The notes under the pieces were generated by a model, which was given only the letters and a program-made list of their open reading frames with translations, ran no database searches and was not told where the DNA came from. A stretch of DNA of 64,000 nucleotides from positions 54,337 through 118,336 of the forward strand of contig JABVXV010000195.1 of the NCBI GenBank assembly GCA_013365325.1. Direction: 5' to 3'. The translations under genes and the position numbers were made by a program. The DNA comes from Dipetalonema caudispina (taxonomy: Eukaryota; Nematoda; Chromadorea; Rhabditida; Onchocercidae). Below, piece after piece: positions 12,101-24,700 of the stretch. Numbering within the stretch: the stretch's first letter is position 1; the number at the start of each line of letters is the position of its first letter.

Positions 12101-15100
12101 TATACAACGGCTGGATGGTCGGTATCCCATTTGATCATTTCTGCATCAAACAAAGCGTTGTCCGTGGAAACTTCAAGTTTCAGATCACTAGGTAAGCTGT
12201 CAATCAATTCGACGATCGACTGAGCTGGCTGCTTTTGCTCTAAAAACACAGAGAATGTGTAATAACGAATCTATTTGCTTTAAAGAAAAAACATGGCAAA
12301 GAATGTAGAGAAATGCAATCATACAATCAGTACTGATTAGTATAGTAACGATCAACGTTCTCATTAAACCATACATGGCATGTTTCAACGCAGCATGTTA
12401 GCTCTAGATCAAGTTCTACAGCAATGATACTTCACACGATAACTGTACTATTAAAACTTGCTGGATAAGAGCTTAGTGAATTCATGATAAACAGTAAAAT
12501 AATTTTCAAAAAGAATTAACTCAGGGACGATTTAATCTGACTAGATTGTTGGGGATCAATAATTTTGGAACTGCTGAAGAATCATAATCTTAATCAAGTG
12601 ATTGTCGATTTCTAATCGACAATCACTTGCAAGTCTACTAGAGATCCAACGCTTTTTAGACACGCTGCATAATCAACCACAGTAAAGTCCTACCTATGCA
12701 ATATATGGAACAACACACATTAAACAACAATCAAACAAGCGTAAATAAAAGATGAATGTATGATCTCTAACTGGCAACAGAGTTAATGCAAGAGTTCTAA
12801 CCTTGTCCATAGAGCACGTTCTCACATTTTTTTCTTGTATAAACCAAGCAATATGCAGAGCAAGCCCTCCTCGAACCAAATGAATCTTCTTCAATTTGTT
12901 GCCAAGTTGCAGGCTCAACACTTTTGTCATTAAATTTACGCCATGATACTTCTTTATCTTGGGCATTGCATAACGGGGAGCTAGCTATATAGGCCCAGTA
13001 ATGTCCAACATTTGCTTCACCCTCATGAACGATAACGCTGTGCAAGTGATACGGTTCCTGCAGTATTATAAAGCATAAGTAATATATTCTAACGTACATT
13101 CAAAATGCAAAAGAAAAGTAGTGAAGATATAAAAATGAAATTAACTTAAAGTTCTCGAATGGAAATACCGTACCTCCTTCATGCCATCGACGTCAAAGAT
13201 CGAGTCAATATTTTCTTGTAATGTATTTGCCTCTTTTTGCAATTCTGAAACAATTTTAACGCTAAATAAATACTTCCAGCAGGAATTCCTCAACGAAGAA
13301 TTTGATAAACTAAATAACTTAGCAATTTAGATAAATACATGGAATAATACGATGACATTATCAAAATGCTGCTCAATATTCCTTCTTCAGTATCTCACTT
13401 TATCTAGGTTTAAGGAAGAACTCAGGATTTTCAGAAAAAACAATATTTATTCATACCGTCAATTCGCTTTTGCGCATTCGCTGAAAGTGTTTGCAGGAAA
13501 TTTGTCACCGCATTGATGTCAACATCTGCTGGGATTATTGTTTTATCAAGACAAGGACAAGCTAACACTACATTCCCTTCTTCTAAATCGCACGGTCCTG
13601 ATATAAAAGTAAATTCGAAATTTTTACACGAGAAAATATTTTCAAAATGCATTCTTTGGTTTAACTATCTTGAAAAAAAGAAACTAGATTTCCAGGTAAC
13701 TCATAATGCAGCAACAAAAAAAAGGATACCAATGTATAGTTGGTTTTATGTCATGCCGAAATGAGATGAAATCTCTTTATTGAATTAAGATAACCAGAAA
13801 AGGAGACCATACCTACATGAGGATTCGAAGAACCAGAATCAGATACAACTACCGAAAGTGAAGCAGTTTCATCACAAACTTCCATCGGCTGCTGCTTACA
13901 AGTGTCACAGTTGACGGGGATGTTTCTAAAATTATCATTTAGCAACAGCATTACCACAGGTATAACGAACATTGGCAATGGATCCCATTTCGAAATGTAA
14001 CAGTGCATCTGGATTTATCATCTTGAACTTTACTGCTCGACAAGAAGGCCATTCACTGCTATCATTATGGTAAATTTAAGAGGGAGATGTATGATCGATA
14101 TATTTTGTCCAAAAAAGAACTCTGAGACAGATAGTATTTCAATGCAGAACTAAATCTAACAAAATTTAGACATTAATCTCCAAATATATACTGATGTTCG
14201 CCAAAAACTAGTAAACATGAATTAACAACAGGAACGTCTTTTTTAGAAGGAATTCAAGTATAAAATTTTTTGTGAAACAATTTAAAAATGAAATTATCCA
14301 AATTTTAATGTGAACATAGTTTAACATTAAACGAAAAATTCCAACCCGTTTATCGCCGATGATGCATATTTGACGACAGCATCTATAAGAGATGGAAGTG
14401 GTACTTTTGTGTCCCCAGCTGGAAATTTCTCCCATCTGCAAATACTCGTACTTGAACCTTCTTGAAATTTATAGAAATGGATTTCGAAACCATTTTAAAA
14501 CAGGAAAATCAAGAGAAATGGGAATGAAGGAGCTATGCTCAGTCTTAAGCGGCATCTAAGTAACTTCGGATGCCAGCAACAATAGCCTAAAACATCTGAT
14601 TGTTAATGCCAAAAAACTCGAACGAGCACGATTGATGAGGCTAACAAACCCTTCTAATTCACACTTGACATGTGCAAGCCGTTTCTTTAAAGATTTACGC
14701 TCAATCCGTTTTTCACTCACAAATGTACGATTTCGATACAAATAACGATCCATATATATAACACGAGGAAATTGAAATTGACTGTGAACTTTTTCCGTCT
14801 GACCATTTTTATAACTAAATCGAACCAGCGAAAATATAACTACAGGTGGCAACGACTCAAACCATAACTGGAATAAAAACAATCACATTTCCCATTTTTT
14901 TGATATCAAAATTATGAAAAATGCTAAGATCTAAAACGAAATCACGAAACCTCTTTCGCTGGTGCATCAGACAAATGATAAGCTTCTAGTGAGTCGTATA
15001 AATTATCGTAAGTAACATCCAAATTGATCATTTGTAGTGAATTCGCCAACTTCAGAGGTGATGAAACTCCGACTGTGATTTCTTAAATGTGCCGCATGAC

Positions 15101-18100
15101 TAAGCAAAACAAGTGTTTTTAAAAACATTAAAATGAACATAATTTAATTAGATAGCTATACTATCCCATTAAAAGACGGCAGTATCCATTCAGCTACTCT
15201 GTATATGCTTCAACAAATATCTTTAAAACGATACCAGCGTTAGGCCGAATTTCAACATGTGATCCATGAAAAAGTGCATTGAACGGATGTTCCGGAGCGG
15301 AATTCGAATTGAGATCATCACTGGCTAATTTATCAAAAGGCGCCTCACCACCTGGCGTTAATGTTTGCTCCGAGCTAGAATCACTCGGCACCATATTTTC
15401 ATCCTGCATTAGTAACAAATGATTAGTAAAAAATATCTAATTTCATCCCAATATTTTAATTGTAACCAAACTATAAAAGATGACACCATTGCTGAGCTTA
15501 CATTAATATCCATAATTTCTCCAGACGAAATGCCGGAAGCCGATGGGTAGGGAGATTGTACTTCTGGTACTGAATCAAGTTTGAAAGCTACCTCAAGCCA
15601 CTCGATCAGTCGCAAGAGCATTTCGGTAGCATCCTGAAGCTTTTTTTATCGTCAGTTGTGAAGGAAAGATTAAATTTATAGCTTCAACATTGTCAACACT
15701 GATAATTAAAGCATAAGTATATTACACTTCGAATCAAATATCCATAAAAAAACCTGTTGAATGCCTATGCAAGGAGCAGCTTTATTCAAACTCGTATTCA
15801 ATTCGCTAATTATTTTTAACACATTTGTTGGATCAACATATGCGCGCGACGACGCTTTAAGACAGGCAGCAAGCTGGCGGAGAGATATTAAAAGTGAAGT
15901 TGTTAGTGCATCCATATTAGTCTAAAACAATAGTGAAGATAGAACTTACATAAATTAATAACTCATTAATAACTCAGCATTTGTAACGTCACTATTCTCA
16001 TCTCTTTGGCCGAGTTTTTTTTTGTCCCAAAAGTTAATTAAGGAATAAAAAGGACCAATTCATATGAAATATCGTGGTGAATTGGGAACATATATTTCGA
16101 ACAATAAATGACGATAACTGCCACAGACCAACCTAATTTCTACAGCTAGAATAAAAAAAAAACAAATGGACCACTGAATTTTACATAAAATAAAGAATTT
16201 AGCTGAGAAACTTTCAAAATATTTTATCAAACTAAAGTGTGGAAAAAAAACCTCATTGAGTTGGCTTGACTCATTTCCCCAAGAGTTTGATTTACCGGTG
16301 ATATATTTCGTCCTATTTTTAGTTGGTGCATCGAACAGCATTTGACGGAAACGTGGTATATGAAACAGTGTCTGAAAAATAATCATGGAATGCATAAGTA
16401 AGCGAAGCTAGATACATCCATAATTAGTTGCCGATGCCAGACCTCTCGAGGATTTTTATTTCGGCAACACAAGGCACACAGAAAAGCTTATACCCAAAAA
16501 TGTTAATAACGGAGGTTTTCATCTGTTTAATTTTGGATCTACTTAGATAAAAGATCCTGAAAACCCTAAATTTTACATATCGTTATAGTCGAGAACATAC
16601 TTGCACAATAACGTTGAACCAACAACTGTTGCCTATATTTTTCAATCCTACAGGTGCTAAACCACATCGTTGCCTTTCATATGGATTTTCCGGATCCCTC
16701 TGAGCAAAAGGAGAGAAACCAGGAATGTTCTGATTGTCTTTTAAAGATTCTTCAATAGCTCTGAAAATATAAAAGCAGCGAAATCTCTACCTTCCTTACT
16801 AAGATTACTCAACTAGTAAAAAGCACAGGACTACTACTGGGCTGATGGCGAAATATTATAATAATCTATTTAGGTGACATAAGTTGCTTATTGCGACCAT
16901 GCAAGACAATGCACAGAGAAAGGGTTTTTTTTTTTAGCTGTAAAAGAGTAAGGATGTTTTTTTTTTTCTTTCCAGAACAGTGAACGGCAGAAATATCAAA
17001 GCACTACGAAGAATGTTAATGAACATGAAATGTAACCTAAAGGTAGTCCACAGAGATATAACGAAACATACTTAATAACATCCTGCTCTTCCCGATTCCC
17101 CAGCACACTTCGTGGTACACTTCCCCATTTCTGAACACCTTTATCTTCATCTGATGCTAGATCAATTACTTTTGGCTCCTCCATGGTTGTACCACGCGTA
17201 TTAAAAGAATATGGGCGGCTAATTGATGGAGCTGGAGAAGGAACATCCAAATGCTGAAAAAGTGCAAACTGAAATATGCTTTAGAAAAATTCAAAATTTA
17301 GAGTATGATGACATAGCTTTCCATTAACGATATATACATATCTTGAGAACTGCCTTTGAAAAGCATAGAAGCATTAAGCCCAACCTTCCCTATTTTTGAC
17401 ACAAACATTCCACAAGCAGTACGAAATATAATCCAGACGCACAGAGGAATGAAAACAAAAGCAAAACTAGATTTTAAAAACGGAGAATGAAATTTGTTAA
17501 ACAAGTTGTAGTACAACCTCATCAAATCGAACTTGCTTATTTGGCTTTTCGACCGATTCCATCCGATCAAAATAAAGACTAATAACATCGTTCAAAACGT
17601 TATTACCACTTAAATGTGGTTGCGTATGAGATCCATGACTCTGAAGCACATAAACTGGACTATCAAATGCGTCACAAATTTGGTGAAATGGAGAACTACG
17701 GATACAAGAGATCATAGCATTTTGCACAAAAATATTTAATCACTACAAGCTCATTCATCAGGACAGCCTTATCCTTAACTGCAGTGCGTCCTAGTGCTGA
17801 TTCAACATGGTAGCTTTGAAAAGAAGGGGTCACGCTGTACGTTCACTATGTAACTAAATCCAGCAACTGAGAGAGCAAAAGAATGATGGTTCATCGCTGA
17901 CAAATTAGATACTGCCAAGTAATTTCATCCGGAAACTAACCTTAATCGCTTGCACGAGCATTTGTTCATTGACGCTGCTGCCTAAGAAATTTTTCACTTC
18001 ATTGAAGAAACCCAATTCTTCCGCTGTAAGCGCACTCTGCTGGAAATATTTTTACTCATCAAAGTAGAATAACGAAAAGCTCTTTAATTGATACTAATCG

Positions 18101-18301
18101 TCTATCAGTACTGTACAAGTTACTTACAATTATTACATTCTCTCTAGTTCATTTCTTCTATATTAAACAGAACAATTAATGGATGAAATATCAATGTTTA
18201 TATAATAGTAAACTAACGTGAAGGGATCTCGACACTCGTTCTGGTTCTTCCCCTTCAATCGGACCAGGGCCCTTGCCTCCCACTATAGAAAGTATCGTCA
18301 T
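9166..18301 (-). CDS. USP25/USP28-type ubiquitin-specific protease
   Basis: A complete 1193-aa cysteine protease that removes ubiquitin from substrates. The 26 exons, 5' to 3' on the minus strand, are 18301-18218, 18039-17941, 17640-17518, 17253-17072, 16760-16601, 16371-16252, 15921-15754, 15633-15502, 15403-15235, 15072-14951, 14867-14650, 14435-14346, 13925-13813, 13597-13457, 13244-13174, 13057-12802, 12239-12058, 11936-11830, 11506-11431, 11262-11093, 10894-10810, 10651-10569, 10478-10307, 10183-10019, 9830-9750 and 9378-9166 (3582 nt, in frame). A UBA-like N-terminus precedes a ubiquitin-interacting motif (EEQDVIKAIEESLKD, about 157-171). The catalytic Cys box is GLKNIGNSCWF (Cys209). 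The His box is HEGEANVGHYWAYI (His683), followed by KFND (Asn707). After the protease core comes SLPSDLKLEVSTDNALFDAE and a helical C-terminal region as in USP25/28. Catalytic residues are intact. The intron after 11431 starts with GC. The donor at 12058 (GTGCAT) is weak. Confidence 0.88.
12595..12629. repeat. Perfect 16-bp inverted repeat with 3-nt loop
   Basis: The arm CAAGTGATTGTCGATT (12595-12610) is followed by TCT and its exact reverse complement AATCGACAATCACTTG (12614-12629). It lies in the intron between exons 16 and 17 of the USP25/28-like gene. A perfect 16-bp stem with a minimal loop is far above chance in this sequence. Transcribed, it would form a very stable RNA hairpin on either strand. 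Confidence 0.95.
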
Positions 18302-18314
18302 AAGTTATCGAGAT

Positions 18315-18322
18315 CTGCAAAA
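18315..18322 (-). other. Probable spliced-leader acceptor before the USP start
   Basis: On the minus strand TTTTGCAG ends at 18315, 13 nt before the start codon at 18301, with no upstream exon that could feed it. Such an orphan acceptor close to an ATG is the usual sign of SL trans-splicing in nematodes. No transcript evidence is available here. Confidence 0.5.
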
Positions 18323-19553
18323 GCACTTATTAAAAACATCTACACCATCCTTTCGTACTGTAACATCATTCAGCGATCGCCATAATTCCTTTCTTACTCA
18401 GCCTCTCACCTTTACCTTCCTTCATTTCATTATCATATTTCTAGCAAATGATCATAACTTCCGTTGAATGACAAATATTTTGGATTTGTGCCAAAGTGTT
18501 TGTCATTTCGCCACAAACCGACGAATATGCAAAATTGAAAGGAAAGCCCGTAACATACAAAGTGAGTTCATAGGAATAACCTTAGAAGATGATAGATGCA
18601 ATAAGATGAATTATTCTGAATTTTGACTGCGTATATTTGAATCCGAATCTTAATCCAATGAAGAGTATGAGCAGAAAAAGATGAATGTCCTGAATATGTC
18701 CATCCCGATCAAAGATATCAATATGGAGGGGGGCGGGAGGAACTCCCATCTCTTGTACACACATACACATACTCAAATATATAACCAGTTCACTGTAACC
18801 CGAATACCGGAAATTCATTTCCTTACCACCTCTATTTCCATTAGTAGAAAAATTTACAGCACGAAAATTTTCGCTGTGAAACCGCGAGTAGAAAACATAT
18901 AGCTGCCACTAAGCATAATTTAAATTTCAATAGAAATAGAAGACGAGGGAGATAAGAAAGCGCAGTGGAGCAATATGATGAAGGTACGGTAGCAATTTCC
19001 ACACATTTTAACCGATGCTTAAAATGTTTGACACTATCCCTGATGTGGTTTATGTTTAGCCATTGTTCGCATTCCAATGACTTCAAACTGCATGCAGGTG
19101 TCATCTTTGCCTCACAGAAGCGCATCGCTATTTGTTAAGGCCAGATCAGTAGTGTGCCCACAACTGCCACTAAGCAACTCACCCAATGACCTTTTAATTT
19201 CAACCATCCATCAAACAATCTCGGATTATGTGTTCATTGTAATATCAGTTTTCCCATTGGTCCTTACGAGACATTTACCTGAGCGCAGGTTTAAATCATC
19301 TCAATCTAAATGATAACTTGCTATACGTTAACTAAATTTATCTTTCAGTATTCTCATTCATGTTTAGTTTACCATCCATATTTTGATCTGCCTCATTACA
19401 GAAACAATAAGTACGGCGAGGTACGGGTTGATCAAATCATTTAAAACCAATTGGAAAAACCATTTATTCGCTGACAGCTCCGTCTAAGAGTCTGAAAGAG
19501 GAAGAAGAACCGCTGCTGTACTTCATCGAGACCTCCCAGAGAACTACTTCATC

Positions 19554-19715
19554 TCATTCCCGCCTATTAATGTACCCACTCACCCCAAAACGTGCACATC
19601 GAAATACACCAAGTTGTTGTTTACGTTCACCGCACAGAGCGTACCGTCCGAAGTTTATATCGTAGCCGCAACAGAAATCATTGACCGGTGAGATGTTTAT
19701 TTGAGGATGGACCAT
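19554..19715 (-). CDS. Unassigned 53-aa open frame in GC-rich block, possible exon
   Basis: I do not recognise this frame. It starts MVHPQINISPVNDFCCGYDI and includes FGRYALCGERKQQLGVFRCA before a splice-donor consensus GGTGAGTGG (exon edge about 19584). Its base composition is clearly less AT-rich than its surroundings, it has four cysteines, and it reads like protein rather than chance. The complementary strand also has an open frame (SLKEEEEPLLYFIETSQ and onward, ending near 19670), so the coding strand is not certain. It may be a first exon, an upstream alternative exon of the USP gene, or a non-coding CpG-type block. Confidence 0.25.
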   Translation of the reverse strand: MVHPQINISPVNDFCCGYDINFGRYALCGERKQQLGVFRCARFGVSGYINRRE

Positions 19716-20981
19716 ATCATTGACAAGGGAGGGAGGGGTGGGGGAGAGGGGTCATGTCTTATGAGTTCACTGGATGCGGGATATGAGGTAATGAGGGATC
19801 CAAGATTGTTATTGTTTTTTTGACCTTTCCAATTCTGGTCTTCCACATGGATGCACTTTTCTAAATACTTCTTTTTCTCTCCTCGCGATTCCGCGGTGTT
19901 ATGCATTGCTATTAACTCTCCCCTTATTACACGAACTTCTCATATCACTTATGAGAGTTCAAAGATTATGCAACTGTAAGCATTGATATAGTTCGCACAG
20001 CTATGAAACCATCTGGCGCGTTATTTAAACATGGGTAATTTTTATGCTGTGACGTTGTTCATCTCACAATTGGATATTGATAACAATGACGTTGATTGTT
20101 AGCTGTCATTCCTGATGTAACTGTCACATATGCTTTTCTTTTCAAATCTTCTGGTTTCTTATTGTTCCTTCGTTTCTTTTGTCCATACGTTTGTTGCTAA
20201 AAATGTTTCAATTTTGCAAAATTTGTCCCTTCCTCTTTTTCACCTCCAAGCTTTTGTAATTGAAACTTGGCAGGCATTTGAATCATGCCATTTGAACCAC
20301 TTGAATCAACCATCTGACAGCAATCACGAATTCACAATATAAAAGGGTTAATCATGAGAGGAAAAATTTCCGAAACTACATTATAGTGTTACATGGCTGA
20401 CTGTGTGAAGTATTTCTTCAAATTTCTTAAATTCTATTCACTTTATAATTTGACGGAAAGAAGCAACTAACTTAGGCTATTTATTGATTTGATAATTTGA
20501 GCGCTCGTCAGTTCTAGGGAAACCGAGAAGTCATCGTTACGGGACCTGTAAGTATTTGACAAGAACAGACCTGATGCAACAAATAAAGTGAATATTTTTC
20601 TATTGTTTTTTGTCATTCTTTTTCTTTCTATTTAGAGTTTGCAACTTGCGTCAGTTGATTTAAAAAAGCAATTATTCACGATTAATTTCCTGGGAAATTC
20701 AAACATTTTGGTTCAGTTTGGGAGTACAGATTTCTTTGTTTTTATTTGGTATTATTCTTATTTTATTATCGTTTTCTTTTACTGTAAGTTAAAAATAATT
20801 CTTTGTTCCCTACAAGGATAAACATAAAGCTTCATGTCAATATTTGAATATGATGTTGCGATGACCGATGAATATGAAGTGCTTCTCTATTCAGTTTTTT
20901 ATGCACTTTCACTATAAAATTTTTGTCGTTTTTTGGGAAGTTGTATGGATTTATTTCTCATTCATTTCGCTTGCGACATCG

Positions 20982-21047
20982 TTTAATTCTCACCTGTATG
21001 TTACAGATGTCACGGTTACTTAACTTGCTTTACTAACTCATTAGCAT
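20982..21047. repeat. First copy of a duplicated ~65-bp segment
   Basis: It begins TTTAATTCTCACCTGTATGT and continues through ACAGATGTCACGGTTACTTA to TTTACTAACTCATTAGCAT. A close relative lies at 22079-22143, within intron 1 of the Bin3 gene. The two copies are about 80 % identical by eye and in the same orientation. Confidence 0.75.
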
Positions 21048-21762
21048 TTCGCGCTGTCAATTTCGATCTTTATGTTGTTATGCTTTTTCGAAACTAACAA
21101 ATTGCTGTAGTTTTAATTGCTATTTTCTCGTGCAATTCATCCATATTTATTGTAGTGATAATTTTGCTTGAATTCACTGATTTGTATATTGTATAATTCT
21201 TTCTACGTTTCTTAAAGATTTCACTTGAACTGTTAAGTTTTGATGTATTAGAAATTTTTTGGTATATTTTTTAACAACAATTTTAAACGTACTCCTGGAA
21301 TGAGTAATATTATTCATACAAAGTTTGATATTTTTAAAGGAGTAAACACGAAAGTCATCGGTGCATTAGACTCCGCTGCCATATTCTATAAACGGAAAAG
21401 GTAGTCTGTGAGCATTTTCTGAAGGAATTTACAAAAAGAAACTTGCGTATCAACAGATTTTATGTACGTGCTTATTTTAGTGTTAAAAACACTGATATAT
21501 AGCGGTTGTTTCACTTCACTTTTTCTTTAGATTAAAAATAAAATTAACGAAGCTTGATGCTTGATAAGAATTTGTACGCTCTGACTTATTGCTTCTTTGT
21601 TTAATCTCTCTTTCAATGATCACCTTATTCCTTGCCAGCTGTTTGTATTTTGGTTAATCTTTTTTCTTCTTTTTCTTCTCCTGTGCTTTTAGTATTCATT
21701 TTATGCTCATCGTTTTGGTTGTGATTGCATAATCCACTTCGTTAGAAATTGCAGATATCTGC

Positions 21763-21769
21763 TTTTCAG
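21763..21769 (+). other. Probable spliced-leader acceptor before the Bin3 start
   Basis: TTTTCAG ends at 21769, 16 nt before the ATG at 21786. It follows a long T-rich stretch with no credible upstream exon, which fits a trans-splice acceptor and supports the chosen start codon. Confidence 0.6.
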
Positions 21770-21785
21770 GAAGTGTCTATGATTC

Positions 21786-24700
21786 ATGGAAGAATCTAAT
21801 GGTGAATCGAGACCAGATGCACTGAAAATGAATCACCCAATAAGCATAGATGCTGAAGTTCAAACCGAAGATGGAATGCATCGTGAGGGGAAATCTTACC
21901 GTGGACGTGGACGAGGACATTGGAGAGGGGGTGGTCGCGGCAGCCGAGGATTCAAACGTCGAACACGTGGAGGTAAGCTTTTTTGTTTTACTACGATACA
22001 CATAAATAAAGCTACGGATAGATCTGAATCATTAATACAGTGATCTAAATTTAAGAATTTATTTCGTTTATGGCTTTATTTAATTCTCACCTATATGTTT
22101 ACAGATGCCACAGTTACTTTAATTTATTTTACTAACAAGCATCTGTGTTTTAACATAATATCTAGAAACTGCTGTTGAGAAATTCATTGTTGCCACATAG
22201 TCTTTATCACAACTGCGATGAATCGTTATTACTTTTTTTGTTGAAAGCAAGTTGATGAGGATAATTTAAACGAGCTTTTTTTCGGAGATGGTGGACCTTG
22301 GAACAAACGACGGCGATTTGGTTATACGGGTACCGTTGATGATTTCCCGTTTCTTCATGGTGGAAACAGTAAGGATCCATTAAATTTAAAGTCGGTGAAG
22401 CCAGTCGATGAAGCAGAAAATATGAAACCAATCGACATCATTATACCGAAGAATATTCATGATCCTCTAAATTTACGAAATGTCAATAAAAATCGTGCTA
22501 GGAGGTTTTTTTTTTTTGCTGTATTTTAAATCAGAATTTCTTTTTTGTATGGGATTTGGATGATGATGCGGATCTAAATAATTCTTATATTGGGGGGTGA
22601 GAATTGAAGATCGATTATATGGCATCCAAATAATTTTAACGAAGTATAAATTTTATCAACCGGAATACTGTAATATTTGAAAAATATTGGGTATTGAAAT
22701 ACTTCATCAAATTTGTCAAATGTTTATTTTAGTATTTCTGAAAAAAAAAAAACCTTAAATTCCAAAAAACATTCCTCCAAGAATTCATTTTTTAGTTAAG
22801 CTTTGTTTCAGAAAAAGACGCAGTAGCAAACTGGCAGAAAAAGAAGAAGTTGAGGGCAGCAGCGAAAGCTCATCCAAACGACGTGGAAGTATTGCTAGTG
22901 GCATAAACGAAAAAAGGCAAGAAGATCCGATCGTGTCACCCGTACCTCTTTCAGTCGTGGTACCGTTTAGTTTTGCTAACAAGTTGTAATATTTCAAAAA
23001 ATTTTCATTTAAAACAACGAAAAAACTATTTGATTGCTTCAGTTTATATCTCAGACAAATATATTATGATTTCATCCAAATTTTTCATTCCACTAGTCCT
23101 CATATAACCTTGTTGTCAGATTTCTAAATGTTTGCAAGTATTTGTTAAAGAGAAAGTTTTGCGGAAATCCATCCAAAAAACTACCGCATCAAAGAATTGA
23201 AAAAAGAGGGCGAAAAGTGCAGGACAGCATTGAAAAACTGCAGCCGTTATCTGGAGAGGTGGCAGGAGCGAGTAACTCACAAGCAGTTGCAATATTCAAA
23301 ATGGATGATGAGAAAGCTGCAGACGAAAAAGAGAAAAAATCGGAGAAAAAAGAGAAAGATAATCAAAGGTTCGCTCTTTATATTAATGTTAGAATTTCGA
23401 AATGCTGAAGAAAAGAAGTAGATTCGACAATTTTCTTAAGAGCAACTGTTACCCCTTTGAAGTTACTAATTAGTGCCAGAAATAGCTTTTTATTCCGTAG
23501 TAGGAATGCTTATTAGTGATGAAACCCTCTTCCTTGCTTGCTTTTTTCCTTTTCCATTTTAGAAGTGAAAGCTTATGATTCCAGTTTTGGAATTTTTTTC
23601 CAAAAAATACTTTCAATAACCCAAAGTTACGTAAGGATTTAAATAAATATCACAGATTTCGTTAATCAAGAGTTTTAATGAACGTGCTATACTACATGGA
23701 ATGGTAGCAGAAATGCAGGTTTGCCAGAAAAAGTAATTCATCATGATTAAGTAGTTTTCCAATTCAGCTGAAATATATCCTTCAAATTTTTTAGCTTCGT
23801 TTCTTCCCTTCTGCTTTTTGGTATGTGATTAAATGAGGATTCCTCTTGCAGATTTCGGTACGGTAATTATACTCGATATTACGGAAGTCGTCTTGAAAAA
23901 GGCAGTGGCCACGATCCACGGATGAAAGTATTAAAGAAAGAGTGGTTCGAAAAGAAATCAGTTTTAGATATTGGTTGTAATGTTGGCTATCTGACTCTTT
24001 CAATTGCTAAAGAGTATCAGCCAAGGAACATCGTTGGTATTGATATTGACGCTCATTTAGTTGGTGTGGCCCGAAAGAATATACGTCACTATTGTGACAA
24101 TGATGTACCCGTATGCCTTTGAACTTTCATTGTTTTTCTGAATTTTTTATAGTGAAATTTCGGCCTCAAATACCTAGTCAAAATTACTCATAGTACTTCG
24201 CTTCTCATATTATGTTGTTCTGAAAATTTTTCGAATCGATAATCGCTTTTTGATGACTATCTCATTCTATACAACGATCTAAGAGCCTTACCTTCTCGTT
24301 CTTACGAAAGTTGAACTTGATTTTTGGCGAAGGTTGGGTGATATTTTAGCGCTTGTTTTGGTACTCGAAAGATTTGGAAAGTGAGTGGGATTCTTTTTTT
24401 TTTTTTTTGAATTATATCATTTTATTTGGTATTGATGGTTACGAAATTCTACGTCTAGATTGTTGGTGGTTTCCCAGCATCATTTGCCCAACGCTATGGA
24501 CCAGTTTCTGCACCGCATGCAACTTTTTCAACCAAATTTCCCGACAATATATGGTTTCGCTGTGAAAATTATGTGTTAGAAAAGGATGAACTGCTTGATG
24601 CGGTTTGTGATTTTATTTTATCAGTTAATACGGGTATTGCTTCGAAAAAACTGACTGAACATTTTACATGTGTGCAGAAATGGCTACTCACTACGTAGTT

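Larger units (their letters stand above)
18323..21762. other. Divergent intergenic region (USP and Bin3 promoters)
   Basis: About 3.4 kb between two divergently transcribed genes, so both promoters should lie here. It includes a GC-richer block (about 19430-19760) with open frames on both strands, and the first copy of a duplicated approximately 65-bp segment (20982-21047). A C-rich/G-rich stretch near 18727-18739 and another at 19728-19752 stand out from the AT-rich background. No other gene is supported. Confidence 0.5.

Noticed and set aside
13513..13764. 83-codon + strand frame opposite USP exon 14
   Set aside because: It is antisense to a confirmed exon and explained as its complement.
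18841..19125. 94-codon minus-strand frame upstream of the USP start
   Set aside because: No acceptor in phase and no similarity; the C-terminal part is hydrophobic AT-rich translation. It could not be joined to the GC-rich frame at 19554.
23197..23421. Second long + frame overlapping Bin3 exon 4
   Set aside because: It is the +1 shadow of a Lys/Glu-rich coding exon; only the frame ending KEKDNQ joins the methyltransferase core.
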